64,000 nt of DNA from Geobacter sp. SVR. Lineage in GTDB: Bacteria; Desulfobacterota; Desulfuromonadia; Geobacterales; Pseudopelobacteraceae. The stretch is taken from NCBI RefSeq assembly GCF_016865365.1, contig NZ_AP024469.1, positions 3,812,501 to 3,876,500 of the forward strand, written 5' to 3'. Positions 50,436 to 58,713 of the stretch are shown one piece after another. Within the stretch, counting starts at the first letter, position 1, and each line of letters starts with the position of its first letter. The notes below the pieces were generated by a model. The model did not search any database and was not told where the DNA came from. It was given only the letters and a program-made list of their open reading frames with translations. Made by a program: the position numbers and the translations under genes.

Positions 50436-51443
50436 TCAAGGCAGGCCCCCGACCATCAACCTGAAAGGGGTTGACAGCATCTTTCCGGCCACGATCAGGG
50501 TGAAGAGCAGGTACAGCACCATGGCAACCAGGACCAGCCTGCGCTGGATCGATGGAATGATCCGCACCAGGCTGCTGCGGTTTCTGAAGGGCATCAGCGC
50601 CCCTACCCCCAGTCCCGCAGTGCCCCCTCCCAGCAGCGTGGCATACAGGACATAACCGACATGGCCGTACTCCTGCTGCAGGAGGCAGAAGGGGCAGTGG
50701 TGGGTCGGCAGTTCGTAGAAGTAGAGGCAGATGAATGAGACCAGCGAGGCGGCTGCCATGATGAAGGCGACAAAGCTGGCGGCCGAAAACAGGTAGCCGC
50801 CGCGGTCTTTCAGCCGGAACCACGCCCCGCTCACCATGGTCAGCACCATGGCGCCGAAGAAGAGTACCGCCATCGGAGCGGCCGGCAGGGCGGCCAGGTC
50901 CCCGGCGATGTTCCGCTTGTCCAGGCTGAACAGGCTGCCGCAGCAGGAGGTGATCACATTCGCCTGCAATCCCCCGAAATACCCGAAAAGGGCCACGGTC
51001 TCCATCAGCACCAGCGGGACCAGCAGCATCAACAGGGCATACTTGGCCTTGATCAAGGGGTAGTCGTAGCCCCGGTTGTCGGCACGATTGACGATCAGCC
51101 ACACCCCTGCCAGCAGGCAGTTGACGATCTTGAGCAGCAGCACCGGATAACCGTACGGATTCACGTTCAGGCTGCCGGCCGCGCACATGGCGCCTACGAA
51201 GCGGGAATGGAGCGCGTCAGCCGTGAAGATGAACAGGAACAGGGAGAGGATCTGGAACACCAGCACGCTGCCCAGGATGGCCGAGATCAGATAGGTCCGG
51301 CGCTCGAGCCGCAGCTGAAAATCGCTGCCGCTGCGCAGGTCCCATTTCCGCAGGATATGGTATCCGTACCAGCCAGCATAGATGAGCAGCAGGCTGATCA
51401 GGACCGACGTCAGTACCAGGGCGATGACGGCAGGGTGCATCAT
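50436..51443 (-). CDS. Polytopic membrane protein with a CPFC motif, last gene of the NosL/ABC cluster
   Basis: 335 residues with about eight helices. Its start overlaps the ATPase stop by 4 bases (ATGA). Distinct marks: CCGSLF near residue 160, HHCPFCLLQQEYGHVGY in the last third (a CxxC at the membrane edge) and several short loops. No family name recognised. The tight coupling with the ABC ATPase suggests it is part of the transporter or handles thiol or copper at the membrane. It may be the electron or metal relay of the system; that is inference. Confidence 0.7.
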   Translation of the reverse strand: MMHPAVIALVLTSVLISLLLIYAGWYGYHILRKWDLRSGSDFQLRLERRTYLISAILGSVLVFQILSLFLFIFTADALHSRFVGAMCAAGSLNVNPYGYPVLLLKIVNCLLAGVWLIVNRADNRGYDYPLIKAKYALLMLLVPLVLMETVALFGYFGGLQANVITSCCGSLFSLDKRNIAGDLAALPAAPMAVLFFGAMVLTMVSGAWFRLKDRGGYLFSAASFVAFIMAAASLVSFICLYFYELPTHHCPFCLLQQEYGHVGYVLYATLLGGGTAGLGVGALMPFRNRSSLVRIIPSIQRRLVLVAMVLYLLFTLIVAGKMLSTPFRLMVGGLP

Positions 51444-52174
51444 GGTGTGCCCCCGCTCCCGATGATGCGTCCGTCCCGCATCTCCACCACCCGGTCGGCC
51501 AGCGGCGAATCAAAGACGATCGGATCGTGGCTGGCGATCAGCACGGTCCTGCCCTGCTCCCTGAAGGTGCCGACGATCGCCATGAACTCCCGCGACAGCG
51601 TGCTGTCCAGGTGCGCGGTCGGCTCGTCGGCGATGATGACGGCGGGGTTGTTGATCAGGGCCCTGGCAATGGCGGCGCGCTGCAGTTCGCCCCCCGAAAG
51701 CCACTCCACCCGCGAGGCGGCCTGACGGGAAAGGGCGAACAGTTCCAGAAGCTCCATGGCCCGGCTGCGGCAGGCGGCATGGCTCTCACCGGTGGGATAG
51801 GCCGGGAGCATGATGTTTTCCAGGACCGAGATGCCCCGCACCAGGTTGAACTGCTGAAAGATGAAGCCGAAGGCCGAGCGCCGGATGCCGGTCAGGAAAC
51901 GCTCCGGCAGGCTGGAGATGTCGAGGCCTTCTTCGGGAGGGCGTTCGGGAAGAAAATCGGGCCGGATACCATGCAGGCGGATGCGGCCCGACGTAGGACG
52001 TGCCATGCAGCCGATCAGGGCCAGGAGCGAGGTTTTGCCGGAACCGCTGGGGCCCTTCAGGATGGTGACTCTGCCCGGCTCCACGGTCAGGCAGACATCG
52101 TCCACTGCCGTAAACTGGTTGCTCTTGCCGGTATTGAAGGTTTTGGTGACGTGGGAGAGTTCGATCATGGTCAT
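51440..52174 (-). CDS. ABC transporter ATPase (MacB/LolD type)
   Basis: 244 residues from ATG 52174, which overlaps the permease stop as ATGA. Walker A GPSGSGKTSLL, Q-loop FIFQQFNLVRGISVLEN, signature LSGGELQR, Walker B AVIIADEPTAHLDS and H-loop IASHDPIV. The sequence fits the LolD/MacB/FtsE branch that works with FtsX-type permeases: mechanotransmission rather than classic import. Partner of the permease just upstream. Confidence 0.93.
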   Translation of the reverse strand: MTMIELSHVTKTFNTGKSNQFTAVDDVCLTVEPGRVTILKGPSGSGKTSLLALIGCMARPTSGRIRLHGIRPDFLPERPPEEGLDISSLPERFLTGIRRSAFGFIFQQFNLVRGISVLENIMLPAYPTGESHAACRSRAMELLELFALSRQAASRVEWLSGGELQRAAIARALINNPAVIIADEPTAHLDSTLSREFMAIVGTFREQGRTVLIASHDPIVFDSPLADRVVEMRDGRIIGSGGTP

Positions 52175-53307
52175 GACCTCATGGCGGCGTCCGGGTCGCT
52201 GGAGGCGGCCAGCCAGGCCGGAACGATGGTAGCTGCCGTATAGGGGAGTACGGACAGAAAAAAGAGCACCGTCACCTGGAAGGCGTCGATGACCGGCACC
52301 AGCCTGAAGCGGGGATAGAGGACCGACCATCCCTTCAGCGCCGATTCGAACAGGCCGGCGGAGAAGAAGAACACATGGCCATAGGCCAGCACGATCCCGA
52401 CCAGAAAGGCGGTCAGCGAGATCACGGCCCCTTCCCAGAACTTGAGCAGCAATACGTCGGAGGTTTCCCAGCCGATGGACTTGAGGATGCCGATCTCCTT
52501 GCGCTCCTCGGCGGAGAGGCCGGTGGCCTTGTCCCAGGCGAATATGACGAACGAGAGCACCGCCGTAGCGAGGATCACGACCATCATGCCGCCCCGCCAT
52601 TCGAAAATGGCGTCGTAGGTCCTCAGGATCTCGCTCTTCAGGATGGGGCGCGTGTCCGGGAACAGTTCCGCGATCTTGGCAGCCACGGTGGCCTGCTCGC
52701 GCGAGTTGGCCACGGTGACGGCCAGGTCGGTGGCATATCCCTGCGGCAGGTTGAATAACGCGTGAAAATCGGCGGCGGACATGACGATCAGGTCGGCCGC
52801 CACCAAGTCGGAAGCCGCCGGATACACCCCTCCTACGGTTACCGGCAGCGGCTCGCCCCTGGAGGAGCGCAATGCCGTCACATCCCCGACCTTGATCTGC
52901 TGATTTCGCGCAACGCCCGCTCCGACGAGGATTCGCCCCGGCGCGACGATCGGCTCTTCCGGCACCATCACCGTATAGGTGGCGCCAAAGGCCGGATGAA
53001 AGTAATAGCCCCACAGCCGCGGCGCCACCCTGCCGACCCCCCGGATGGCGCCGATCCGCTCGGCATAGCCGGCCGGTATCAGGTCGTGTCTGCCAGCCGC
53101 CAGCCGCTGCACCACGATGTCGGGTGCCTCCGCAAGGATCGCGGCGGCCTCCTGCCTGACGGCCTGGACGAAAAAGATCAGCGAGGCGAGTACGAAGACG
53201 ATCAGCGTGTACACCGCCAGCAGGGAGAGATTTTTCACCTTACGGCGCAGCAGGGACGAAAGGGCGAAATCGATGATGTTTTTGTGACGGTTAACGCAGG
53301 TGTTCAT
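52171..53307 (-). CDS. FtsX/MacB-type ABC permease
   Basis: 378 residues from ATG 53307 (start 12 bases further up is possible). One N-terminal helix (NLSLLAVYTLIVFVLASLIFF), a large periplasmic domain of about 200 residues (DIVVQRLAAGRHDLIPAGYA; YTVMVPEEPIVAPGRILVGA), then three helices with SAEERKEIGILKSIGWETSD, the FtsX-family cytoplasmic box. Unlike import permeases it lacks an EAA loop. Expected to act on periplasmic lipoproteins or ligands. Overlaps the small gene upstream by 17 bases. Confidence 0.9.
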   Translation of the reverse strand: MNTCVNRHKNIIDFALSSLLRRKVKNLSLLAVYTLIVFVLASLIFFVQAVRQEAAAILAEAPDIVVQRLAAGRHDLIPAGYAERIGAIRGVGRVAPRLWGYYFHPAFGATYTVMVPEEPIVAPGRILVGAGVARNQQIKVGDVTALRSSRGEPLPVTVGGVYPAASDLVAADLIVMSAADFHALFNLPQGYATDLAVTVANSREQATVAAKIAELFPDTRPILKSEILRTYDAIFEWRGGMMVVILATAVLSFVIFAWDKATGLSAEERKEIGILKSIGWETSDVLLLKFWEGAVISLTAFLVGIVLAYGHVFFFSAGLFESALKGWSVLYPRFRLVPVIDAFQVTVLFFLSVLPYTAATIVPAWLAASSDPDAAMRS

Positions 53308-53602
53308 GGGGCCTCTCAAGTCCGGCAGGGGGAGATAGGAACGATCCCGAGGGAAAATGCTCCAGGGCTACGGGATGTTCCTGAAACGGTGCATGCCTGT
53401 CCGCCATGGCAGGGTTGCGGGTATAGCGTGCATCGGTGAACAGGCACAGGTCGGTCAGCCGCAATTCGCGCACCAGGGTTGCGCGATGCCGGCGCTCGGT
53501 CCTGCCGTCGTAATGCCGGCGAAACGCGGCGTGCAGCACCGCCAGGAGGCATGCCGCCACAGAACAGGCCGTAAAAAGCAGGTAAATGGTGGATTTGCGC
53601 AT
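53291..53602 (-). CDS. Small conserved-looking protein between NosL and the permease
   Basis: 103 residues, ATG with GAGAGGTACG upstream. N-terminal helix (TIYLLFTACSVAACLLAVL), basic middle (RRHYDGRTERRHR), and a tail LTDLCLFTDARYTRNPAMAD, HAPFQEHPVALEHFPSGSFL that looks strongly constrained. I believe tails of this type recur beside NosL-ABC genes elsewhere, but I cannot check here. Overlaps the permease by 17 bases, so it is coupled. Function unknown. Confidence 0.7.
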   Translation of the reverse strand: MRKSTIYLLFTACSVAACLLAVLHAAFRRHYDGRTERRHRATLVRELRLTDLCLFTDARYTRNPAMADRHAPFQEHPVALEHFPSGSFLSPPAGLERPHEHLR

Positions 53603-53620
53603 GGCGTACCTCTCGGCCTG

Positions 53621-54103
53621 CTATTCCAGCGTCTTCAGCAGGGCCGGCGTGATTTCTCCGAAACGCAGGATCTTCCTGCCCCCATGGTCCTTGAGAAAGG
53701 CCTGGGCGTCGGCCTGTTTCTCAAACGGCACCAGTTCCTTGCCCATGGGGCCGTAGACGTCGCTTCCCATCACATAGAACGCCTGGCGGGCATCGACCGG
53801 CCTGAGCGCGTAGTAGTCCTTGACCGTGACGGATGCGATCGTGGCCCGGCTCCTGGCCGGGGTATACTTCCCGATGTCGTGATAATATGTGAAGAAATCC
53901 TTGGCTCCGTCGAAAAAGAGCACCGTGGCATCGTTGAAGGTGACGCTTGCGGTCCAGTCAGGGAATTTGGCGACGAACATGCCGCACACCGGGCATTTGT
54001 CCCGGGCTGATGGGACCAGGGGCGCCGCCAGGGCAGTGCAGACCGTCGAAAGCGCAAGAATGGCACTGTACGTGAGCAACGGGACATATCGATATCGTTT
54101 CAT
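53621..54103 (-). CDS. NosL family copper-binding protein, first
   Basis: 160 residues. Signal peptide (LLTYSAILALSTVCTALA), then the NosL motif KCPVCGMFVAKFPDW with Cys37, Cys40 and Met42 as Cu(I) ligands, FFDGAKDFFTYYHDI, and MGSDVYGPMGKELVPFEKQ, which is the second conserved NosL block. NosL carries copper to nitrous-oxide reductase in denitrifiers; no nosZ is visible here. AAAGGATC ribosome site. Followed closely by the small gene and the ABC permease. Confidence 0.9.
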   Translation of the reverse strand: MKRYRYVPLLTYSAILALSTVCTALAAPLVPSARDKCPVCGMFVAKFPDWTASVTFNDATVLFFDGAKDFFTYYHDIGKYTPARSRATIASVTVKDYYALRPVDARQAFYVMGSDVYGPMGKELVPFEKQADAQAFLKDHGGRKILRFGEITPALLKTLE

Positions 54104-54186
54104 CTAGTGATCCTTTCGGCCGGTTCCGGCAGGATTGAGCCCCTGCCGGAACCGCTGTGTCGCGTATACCTGAATTCGTGAGGTCG

Positions 54187-54342
54187 TACTGCCGGAGTAC
54201 CTGAAAGAGCCGGGGCCTGAACGTCGCCGGGCTGTGGCAGGTAGCTGAAACGGCTGGCCCTCCGTCGATATGCCACATGCCGCAGAAACGCAAAGGCAGA
54301 GGCCTTTCAGGCGCGTAGGCCGGGAGGCCTCACGGATTCAGA
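54187..54342. repeat. REP-like element D, copy 2
   Basis: About 155 bp between the two nosL genes. Shares four blocks with 48238-48352 (see that entry), for example GCCGCAGAAACGC at 54279-54291 and GAGGCCTTTCAGGCGCG from 54298. It has about 35 extra bases in the middle. Direct orientation relative to copy 1. Confidence 0.8.
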
Positions 54343-54355
54343 TTATAGTCCCCCG

Positions 54356-54826
54356 TCATCGGCGGGACGGCGGCGCGGCATCCAGACGGGCCGCCTCCAA
54401 AGCTGTTTTCCAACCCACGATCTCGCCCCCGTTCGCCGTAACAAAGGCCTGGGCCGCGCTTCGGGTGCCAAAGGCCCATGTGGGGCGCATGGTCATGACC
54501 CCCCGTTTGCTGCCCCCCATGACCCAGACTGCGGTTTCCGCCTCGATCAACGCGCGGGTGTCGCGGTCTGCGACCAGCAGGGACCGTACCCGTTTGTCCC
54601 GGTGCTTCTCCAATTCCGTTACGGTGCAGTGCAGGCTGCATGTTCCCACCTCGCTCCCATCCTCGTAGCGTACCAGCATCCGGCTGAAGCCGTACGCTTT
54701 GCGGTCCATGCCGCAGTAGGTGCATTCGCGGTGTGTGTCGATGTCGTTTCCGGCTGCTGCGGCAAACGCCATGACAGCGAGCAGGACTGCGGCCAGGATG
54801 CATGTCATTGCAGTCTTTTTGTACAT
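54356..54826 (-). CDS. NosL family copper-binding protein, second
   Basis: 156 residues. Signal peptide (CILAAVLLAVMAFAAAA), CTYCGMDRKAYGFSRML (Cys35, Cys38, Met40), a second cysteine pair CSLHC not present in the first NosL, and WVMGGSKRGVMTMRPTWAFG in place of the second NosL block. The two NosL proteins are diverged paralogs, perhaps a donor and an acceptor. AGGAGG ribosome site. Directly follows the thioredoxin-like lipoprotein gene on the same strand. Confidence 0.87.
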   Translation of the reverse strand: MYKKTAMTCILAAVLLAVMAFAAAAGNDIDTHRECTYCGMDRKAYGFSRMLVRYEDGSEVGTCSLHCTVTELEKHRDKRVRSLLVADRDTRALIEAETAVWVMGGSKRGVMTMRPTWAFGTRSAAQAFVTANGGEIVGWKTALEAARLDAAPPSRR

Positions 54827-54855
54827 ATCGATAGAACCTCCTGATGGTGATCGTG

Positions 54856-55425
54856 CTACGGCAGGGCCGTCAATGCGGTCCGCAGCCGTGAACCGTCCTG
54901 ATAGTCTTCATTCATGGTGATGATCCCCGTACCGTCGATAACAACGGTGGTCCCCATGGTGCCCTGATAACTGCCCAACAGCACCTGTCCCACATCCGCC
55001 AGCACCGTGAAGCCGCTGCCGGCGTATCCGGCGGACGTTGCGGCGTTCGCTGCGTCCGTAACGGAACCGGAAACGTAATCGACCAGGAGGAAGGCAACGT
55101 CGGGAAAGGAGGGCATGACAACCGAACGGAGATGGTTCATGTGGATGTCGCAAATGGGACACCACATGGTGAAGTAGAGCACAAGGCCTTTTTTGCCGGC
55201 CAGGGCCGAAGAAAGGGTGACAGTGGCTCCGGTGATATCCCGGGCCGAGAAGTCGGGGGCCTGCTGTCCGACCGACGGGCCGGTCGTACCGGTCTGGACC
55301 GGCGGACGCTGGTCCTCGCCGGAGGGAAACAGGTTGTCGCCGCAGCCGGTCAGCAGGCAGAGCAGAACCAGCATGAGCAGCAGCATGTTTCGCTTCTGGA
55401 TGGGATCTGAATTACCTGAAAACAT
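54856..55425 (-). CDS. Thioredoxin-like (TlpA/ResA-type) lipoprotein
   Basis: 189 residues from ATG 55425, which overlaps the end of the barrel gene by 14 bases. Lipobox LLTGC (Cys28), Gly/Pro/Thr linker, then PSVGQQAPDFSARDITGATV (AhpC/TSA-type entry), the redox pair in TMWCPICDIHMNH (WCPIC), and TTVVIDGTGIITM. A periplasmic lipoprotein thiol reductase, suited to keep the cysteines of NosL or CuA reduced. The WCxxC pair supports reductase activity; partner inferred. Confidence 0.88.
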   Translation of the reverse strand: MFSGNSDPIQKRNMLLLMLVLLCLLTGCGDNLFPSGEDQRPPVQTGTTGPSVGQQAPDFSARDITGATVTLSSALAGKKGLVLYFTMWCPICDIHMNHLRSVVMPSFPDVAFLLVDYVSGSVTDAANAATSAGYAGSGFTVLADVGQVLLGSYQGTMGTTVVIDGTGIITMNEDYQDGSRLRTALTALP

Positions 55426-56392
55426 AGCGTACCCCCACGGTAATGATGTCGGTAGTCGGGAAGTTCCTGCCCCAGCCGCTTTCGGCAATGGCGTGATTCC
55501 ACGCAACCCTGGCGCTCCAGTCCCGGTCGAGATTGGCGTAGCTGAGCGCCAGTCCCACAGACTGCTTTTCAAAGCCGCCGGTGATGTCGTCGGCGCCGTT
55601 GATGCTGCCGTTGTCTTCGTGGAGGTAGCTGTAGGAGGCGGTACCGGTCAGGGTATCGCCGCCGGTGCCGAGCACATAGCGGTATCCGCCCGAGACCGAG
55701 GCGGAGAAGCGGTCCCCCAGTTCTTTTCGGTAGGGCTCCACAAACCGGCCATACTCCCGGTTGACGGAACGCTCGAAGTGGGTGCCGTAGGTGAGGGCGA
55801 TGGATGCGTTCCAGGGCTGGATGGTCTTTTCGATCAGCAGATTGCCGTCCAGCCGATAAAAGCCCCTGCCGGTCACGTCGAAGCTGCTCTTCACGTCATC
55901 GTAGGGAGAGATGCCGGTGGGAAGCACCAGGGAGAGACCAAGGGTGACCGCCGGGATCAGGTCGCGCGCCTCGCGGATCCTCCAGGCGGATTCGTCGTCC
56001 AGGGCCTCGTACCAGAGGGAAAGCGTGGTGTCGCCGAGACCGCTGGTGCTCGACGACAGCCCGGAATACTTGTTTTCGTTCCACACATAGGGGAGGGTGA
56101 TGCCGGCCTGCCAGTCCCTGGCCAGACGATGGGCGTACCCCAGGTTCAGCCGGTACTGTTTCAGGTCCGAGCCGGGCGGGTCCGACTTGTGGGTGCCGTT
56201 CTGGTTCCAGTAGCCATCGTACGACTCGATATCAAAGGAAAGGTCGGCCAGGGCCCTGGCGTACTTGGGCACGATCAGCGAGGTGGCCGAGCCGCCGCCG
56301 CAACAGGAGGCCGCATGAGCGGACGCGGGGAAAAGGGGGGCAGCCCCCGCGAGGAGGGCTGCCGTGACGATGAATGAATGAAATGCTTTCAT
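55412..56392 (-). CDS. Outer-membrane beta-barrel protein
   Basis: 326 residues. Signal peptide ending SAHA, then SCCGGG (an adjacent Cys pair, possibly a metal or disulfide site). The rest alternates amphipathic strands: YRLNLGYAHRLARDWQAGIT, AVTLGLSLVLPTGISPYDD, ASVSGGYRYVLGTGGDTLTG, SVGLALSYANLDRDWSARVA, and the aromatic end VGVRYVFR. About 12-14 strands fit a transporter-like barrel (phenol-MetA-type). Probably the outer-membrane member of this cluster. Confidence 0.8.
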   Translation of the reverse strand: MKAFHSFIVTAALLAGAAPLFPASAHAASCCGGGSATSLIVPKYARALADLSFDIESYDGYWNQNGTHKSDPPGSDLKQYRLNLGYAHRLARDWQAGITLPYVWNENKYSGLSSSTSGLGDTTLSLWYEALDDESAWRIREARDLIPAVTLGLSLVLPTGISPYDDVKSSFDVTGRGFYRLDGNLLIEKTIQPWNASIALTYGTHFERSVNREYGRFVEPYRKELGDRFSASVSGGYRYVLGTGGDTLTGTASYSYLHEDNGSINGADDITGGFEKQSVGLALSYANLDRDWSARVAWNHAIAESGWGRNFPTTDIITVGVRYVFR

Positions 56393-56398
56393 AGGCGG

Positions 56399-57988
56399 TT
56401 ACATGCCGCCGGTTGCGGCGATGGTGAAGTCGGCCACGCCGTTCGTTGCCGTTGCCGCGCTGCCGTCGGTGGTCTTCTGTTCGCCGTTGACCGTAACCCT
56501 GGCATAGAGGTGTCCCCCGCTGGCGGGCAGCGTCAGCCCGGCCGCGGACCAGTGGCCGTTGCCGCTATCCGTGGCCGCTATCCAGGTCGCCTTGTCCGTG
56601 GACAGTTCCACCGTCATGGCGGAAACCGCCACCGCTGCGCCGGTCTGGTCGTGGAGCGTACTGCCCGGAAAAACGGGCGCGAACGTCATCATCATGGCGT
56701 CGTCCTGGGCCGCGATGAACAGCGTAAAGGTTCCGTTGCTCAGCCCCTCGTTGAACAGGTAATAGGTGCGCTTGGCAGTGCCCATGCCCATCATGCCGGC
56801 GATCAGGTCGGCATTCCCCTTGAGGGTGGCACGGCTGGTGGAGCCCATGGACATGGCGACCGAGGGGTAGAAGACGACGGTTTCGGTGCCGATCTTCACC
56901 TTCAGTTCCCAGACACCCATGCCGGGACCGGATGCCATCAGATAATAGACGGTGCAATCATAGGTGCCGGGGACGGCGGATTCCACCACCGCATCGACCG
57001 GTGCCGCATGTGACATGGAGGCCATGTACATGGTGGGTATCAGGGTGATGATCTTGCCGGTGGCCGGCGTACCATCCGGGTTGCTCACCCTGATCCTGAA
57101 GCTGGTCTTGCCCTGGGCCGCAGCCATCGCACCGGGAACATACTCCACTTTGTAACTGGAAGTCAGGGCCACCGTGTTGAACGGCAGCGCCTCGATCTTG
57201 TCGATGGTCAGCCCGGTTTTGTTGTTCGTGCCGGTCACGAACGTTACCTGGGATTGTACGAAGCAATTGCCGGCATCTTCCGGAATGGCGGTGCCAGATG
57301 CGGTCGTGACAACGGTGCCGTTATGTCTGCCGTCCAGCACGCCGTCGGCAAGGTCCTCGGCCAGGGCCTGGAGCAGCTCGCTCTGCTGGGCGGGCGCCAG
57401 TCCGAAGTCTTTGGTCAACTGGCTGAAAGCGGCCACCTTGAGTCCTGCCAGGCGTTCGGCAGGCACGGCAGCGCTGGACTGGTTGGCAAAGGCCGGTTTG
57501 ATGGCGGGATTCGGCTTGTAGCCGAAGGCGCTGCTGAAGGCGGAAAAGGCGGCGGTCCTGGTTCTGCCTCCTGCCACAAGCTTCTGGATGATGGTGCTGG
57601 AAGGGTCGATGGTTACGTTGCCTCCGGCAGCCAGGGTGCCGGCCGCCACGTGGGCGGTGAAGGTGCCCAGCGCCACTCCCGTGGTCGCGGTCGCCTCGTC
57701 GGTGAAGCTTCCGCCGCTGGCCTCGAAAATCAGGTCCGAGGAGAGGGCCGAGGTGGGAATGGCTACGGTGAAGGCGCCATTAACGTCGGTCGGCGCGGCG
57801 GTCCGTGCCACCTCTGTTCCGGCGGCGGTTTTTACGATGACCGTTGTTCCTGCCGCCGGCCCGGCCAGCACGACACCGGAAACTGACGTGGTCTGAGGTG
57901 CAGGTGCGGAGGTGCCGCCGGAACCGCCGCACCCGAAGATGACTGCCGAAATAAAGGCCGAGAACAGCAGGGAGAGATATGTTTTCAT
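56399..57988 (-). CDS. Large methionine-rich lipoprotein, first gene of the NosL/ABC cluster
   Basis: 529 residues. Lipobox VIFGC (Cys20), GGSGG linker. N-terminal half: carboxypeptidase-regulatory-like beta domain (VSGVVLAGPAAGTTVIVKTA, DVNGAFTVAIPTSAL) common in Geobacter-type lipoproteins. C-terminal half: FixH/YtkA-like beta domain with unusual methionine clusters (TMYMASMSHAAP, MSMGSTS, IAGMMGMGTAK, DDAMMMTFAP), the pattern of copper-binding periplasmic proteins. Probably a surface or periplasmic copper binder feeding the cluster. Six bases separate it from the barrel gene. The copper role is inference. Confidence 0.78.
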   Translation of the reverse strand: MKTYLSLLFSAFISAVIFGCGGSGGTSAPAPQTTSVSGVVLAGPAAGTTVIVKTAAGTEVARTAAPTDVNGAFTVAIPTSALSSDLIFEASGGSFTDEATATTGVALGTFTAHVAAGTLAAGGNVTIDPSSTIIQKLVAGGRTRTAAFSAFSSAFGYKPNPAIKPAFANQSSAAVPAERLAGLKVAAFSQLTKDFGLAPAQQSELLQALAEDLADGVLDGRHNGTVVTTASGTAIPEDAGNCFVQSQVTFVTGTNNKTGLTIDKIEALPFNTVALTSSYKVEYVPGAMAAAQGKTSFRIRVSNPDGTPATGKIITLIPTMYMASMSHAAPVDAVVESAVPGTYDCTVYYLMASGPGMGVWELKVKIGTETVVFYPSVAMSMGSTSRATLKGNADLIAGMMGMGTAKRTYYLFNEGLSNGTFTLFIAAQDDAMMMTFAPVFPGSTLHDQTGAAVAVSAMTVELSTDKATWIAATDSGNGHWSAAGLTLPASGGHLYARVTVNGEQKTTDGSAATATNGVADFTIAATGGM

Positions 57989-58201
57989 GGAGTTATCCTT
58001 TTCGTGTTTTTTTGATGGTGGCTTCCCGGCCTTCCCGCCCGGACCGGAATCGACGCCGGATGCGGGTGGGCCGTAGCGGAAATGCCTGCGGCTTCGGCAT
58101 TTCGAAATGATGCCGGCGCCGGGTAAGGCACATCTGCGTGGCAGGCGCTGAGAAGTCTTCAGGCTGCGACGTCTTCGAACGTCAACGAGTCAATAAATAA
58201 C

Positions 58202-58381
58202 CCTGATTAGCGCTGATCTTCCGCTAACAGCAATCACGTGCCAAGTCCCCCTTTGAAAAAGGACCTAAAGGGCCTAAAGGGGATTTAGGGGGATTTGCCG
58301 GTAACGGCGCTACTTCAAATCCCCCCTGGCCCCCCTTTTTCAAAGGGGGGGACTCTTGACGGAAGATTGGCGCTAATCAGG
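58202..58381. repeat. Outer inverted repeat enclosing element A
   Basis: CCTGATTAGCGCTGATCTTC from 58202 and its inverted copy ending GGCGCTAATCAGG at 58381 match at 19 of 21 positions (arms 58202-58222 and 58361-58381). AT-rich repeats (AATAAATAA and ATAAATAAA) flank both arms. Element A lies inside, so the whole is a ~180-bp composite palindrome. Confidence 0.8.
58246..58351. repeat. Palindromic repeat element A, copy 2 (intergenic)
   Basis: About 106 bp, reverse orientation relative to copy 1 at 14005-14109. It starts GTCCCCCTTTGAAAAAGG and ends CCCCCTTTTTCAAAGGGGGG. Here it codes for nothing, which shows the sequence is an element in its own right and not an exporter-specific linker. Confidence 0.88.
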
Positions 58382-58713
58382 ATAAATAAATGGTTATTCC
58401 GCCGCATGAGCTCCGAGTGCACCCCGCATGCAGGGAAACGGTAACCGCGCTGACAGGTCGAAACCGTCGTGCGTGCCGGTGTTCATGGAGTTCTCCCTTT
58501 CCCTGCCGGCCTGAAGTGCATGCCGGTCGTGAGGGGGAGGCTACATGAGCACTCCGGGCTTCATGAATCAGAAGTACGACGAGCAATGTCCGGCATCTGT
58601 CGCAGGCGGCAACCGGATGGTTTGCCACTGCGGCCGTGCATTGTCACGCGAGGATGCACCTCGAGTGCTGCAATCCCGTGTTCATGATGCAATGGTGTGA
58701 CTGCGTGGTGTTT

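Larger units (their letters stand above)
57989..58713. other. 725-bp intergenic region with nested palindromic repeats
   Basis: Contains the leader of the lipoprotein gene (hairpin GAAATGCC/GGCATTTC near 58079-58105), a nested inverted repeat at 58202-58381 that holds copy 2 of element A, then 330 bases with no supported gene. Short open frames here lack ribosome sites and family matches. Confidence 0.6.

Noticed and set aside
52175-53014. Upstream extension of the cluster ATPase into the permease gene
   Set aside because: It runs through the permease in another frame; ATGA overlap at 52171-52174 gives the true start.
58377-58687. Short frames on both strands after element A copy 2
   Set aside because: No ribosome site, Arg/Cys-rich by chance, no family resemblance.
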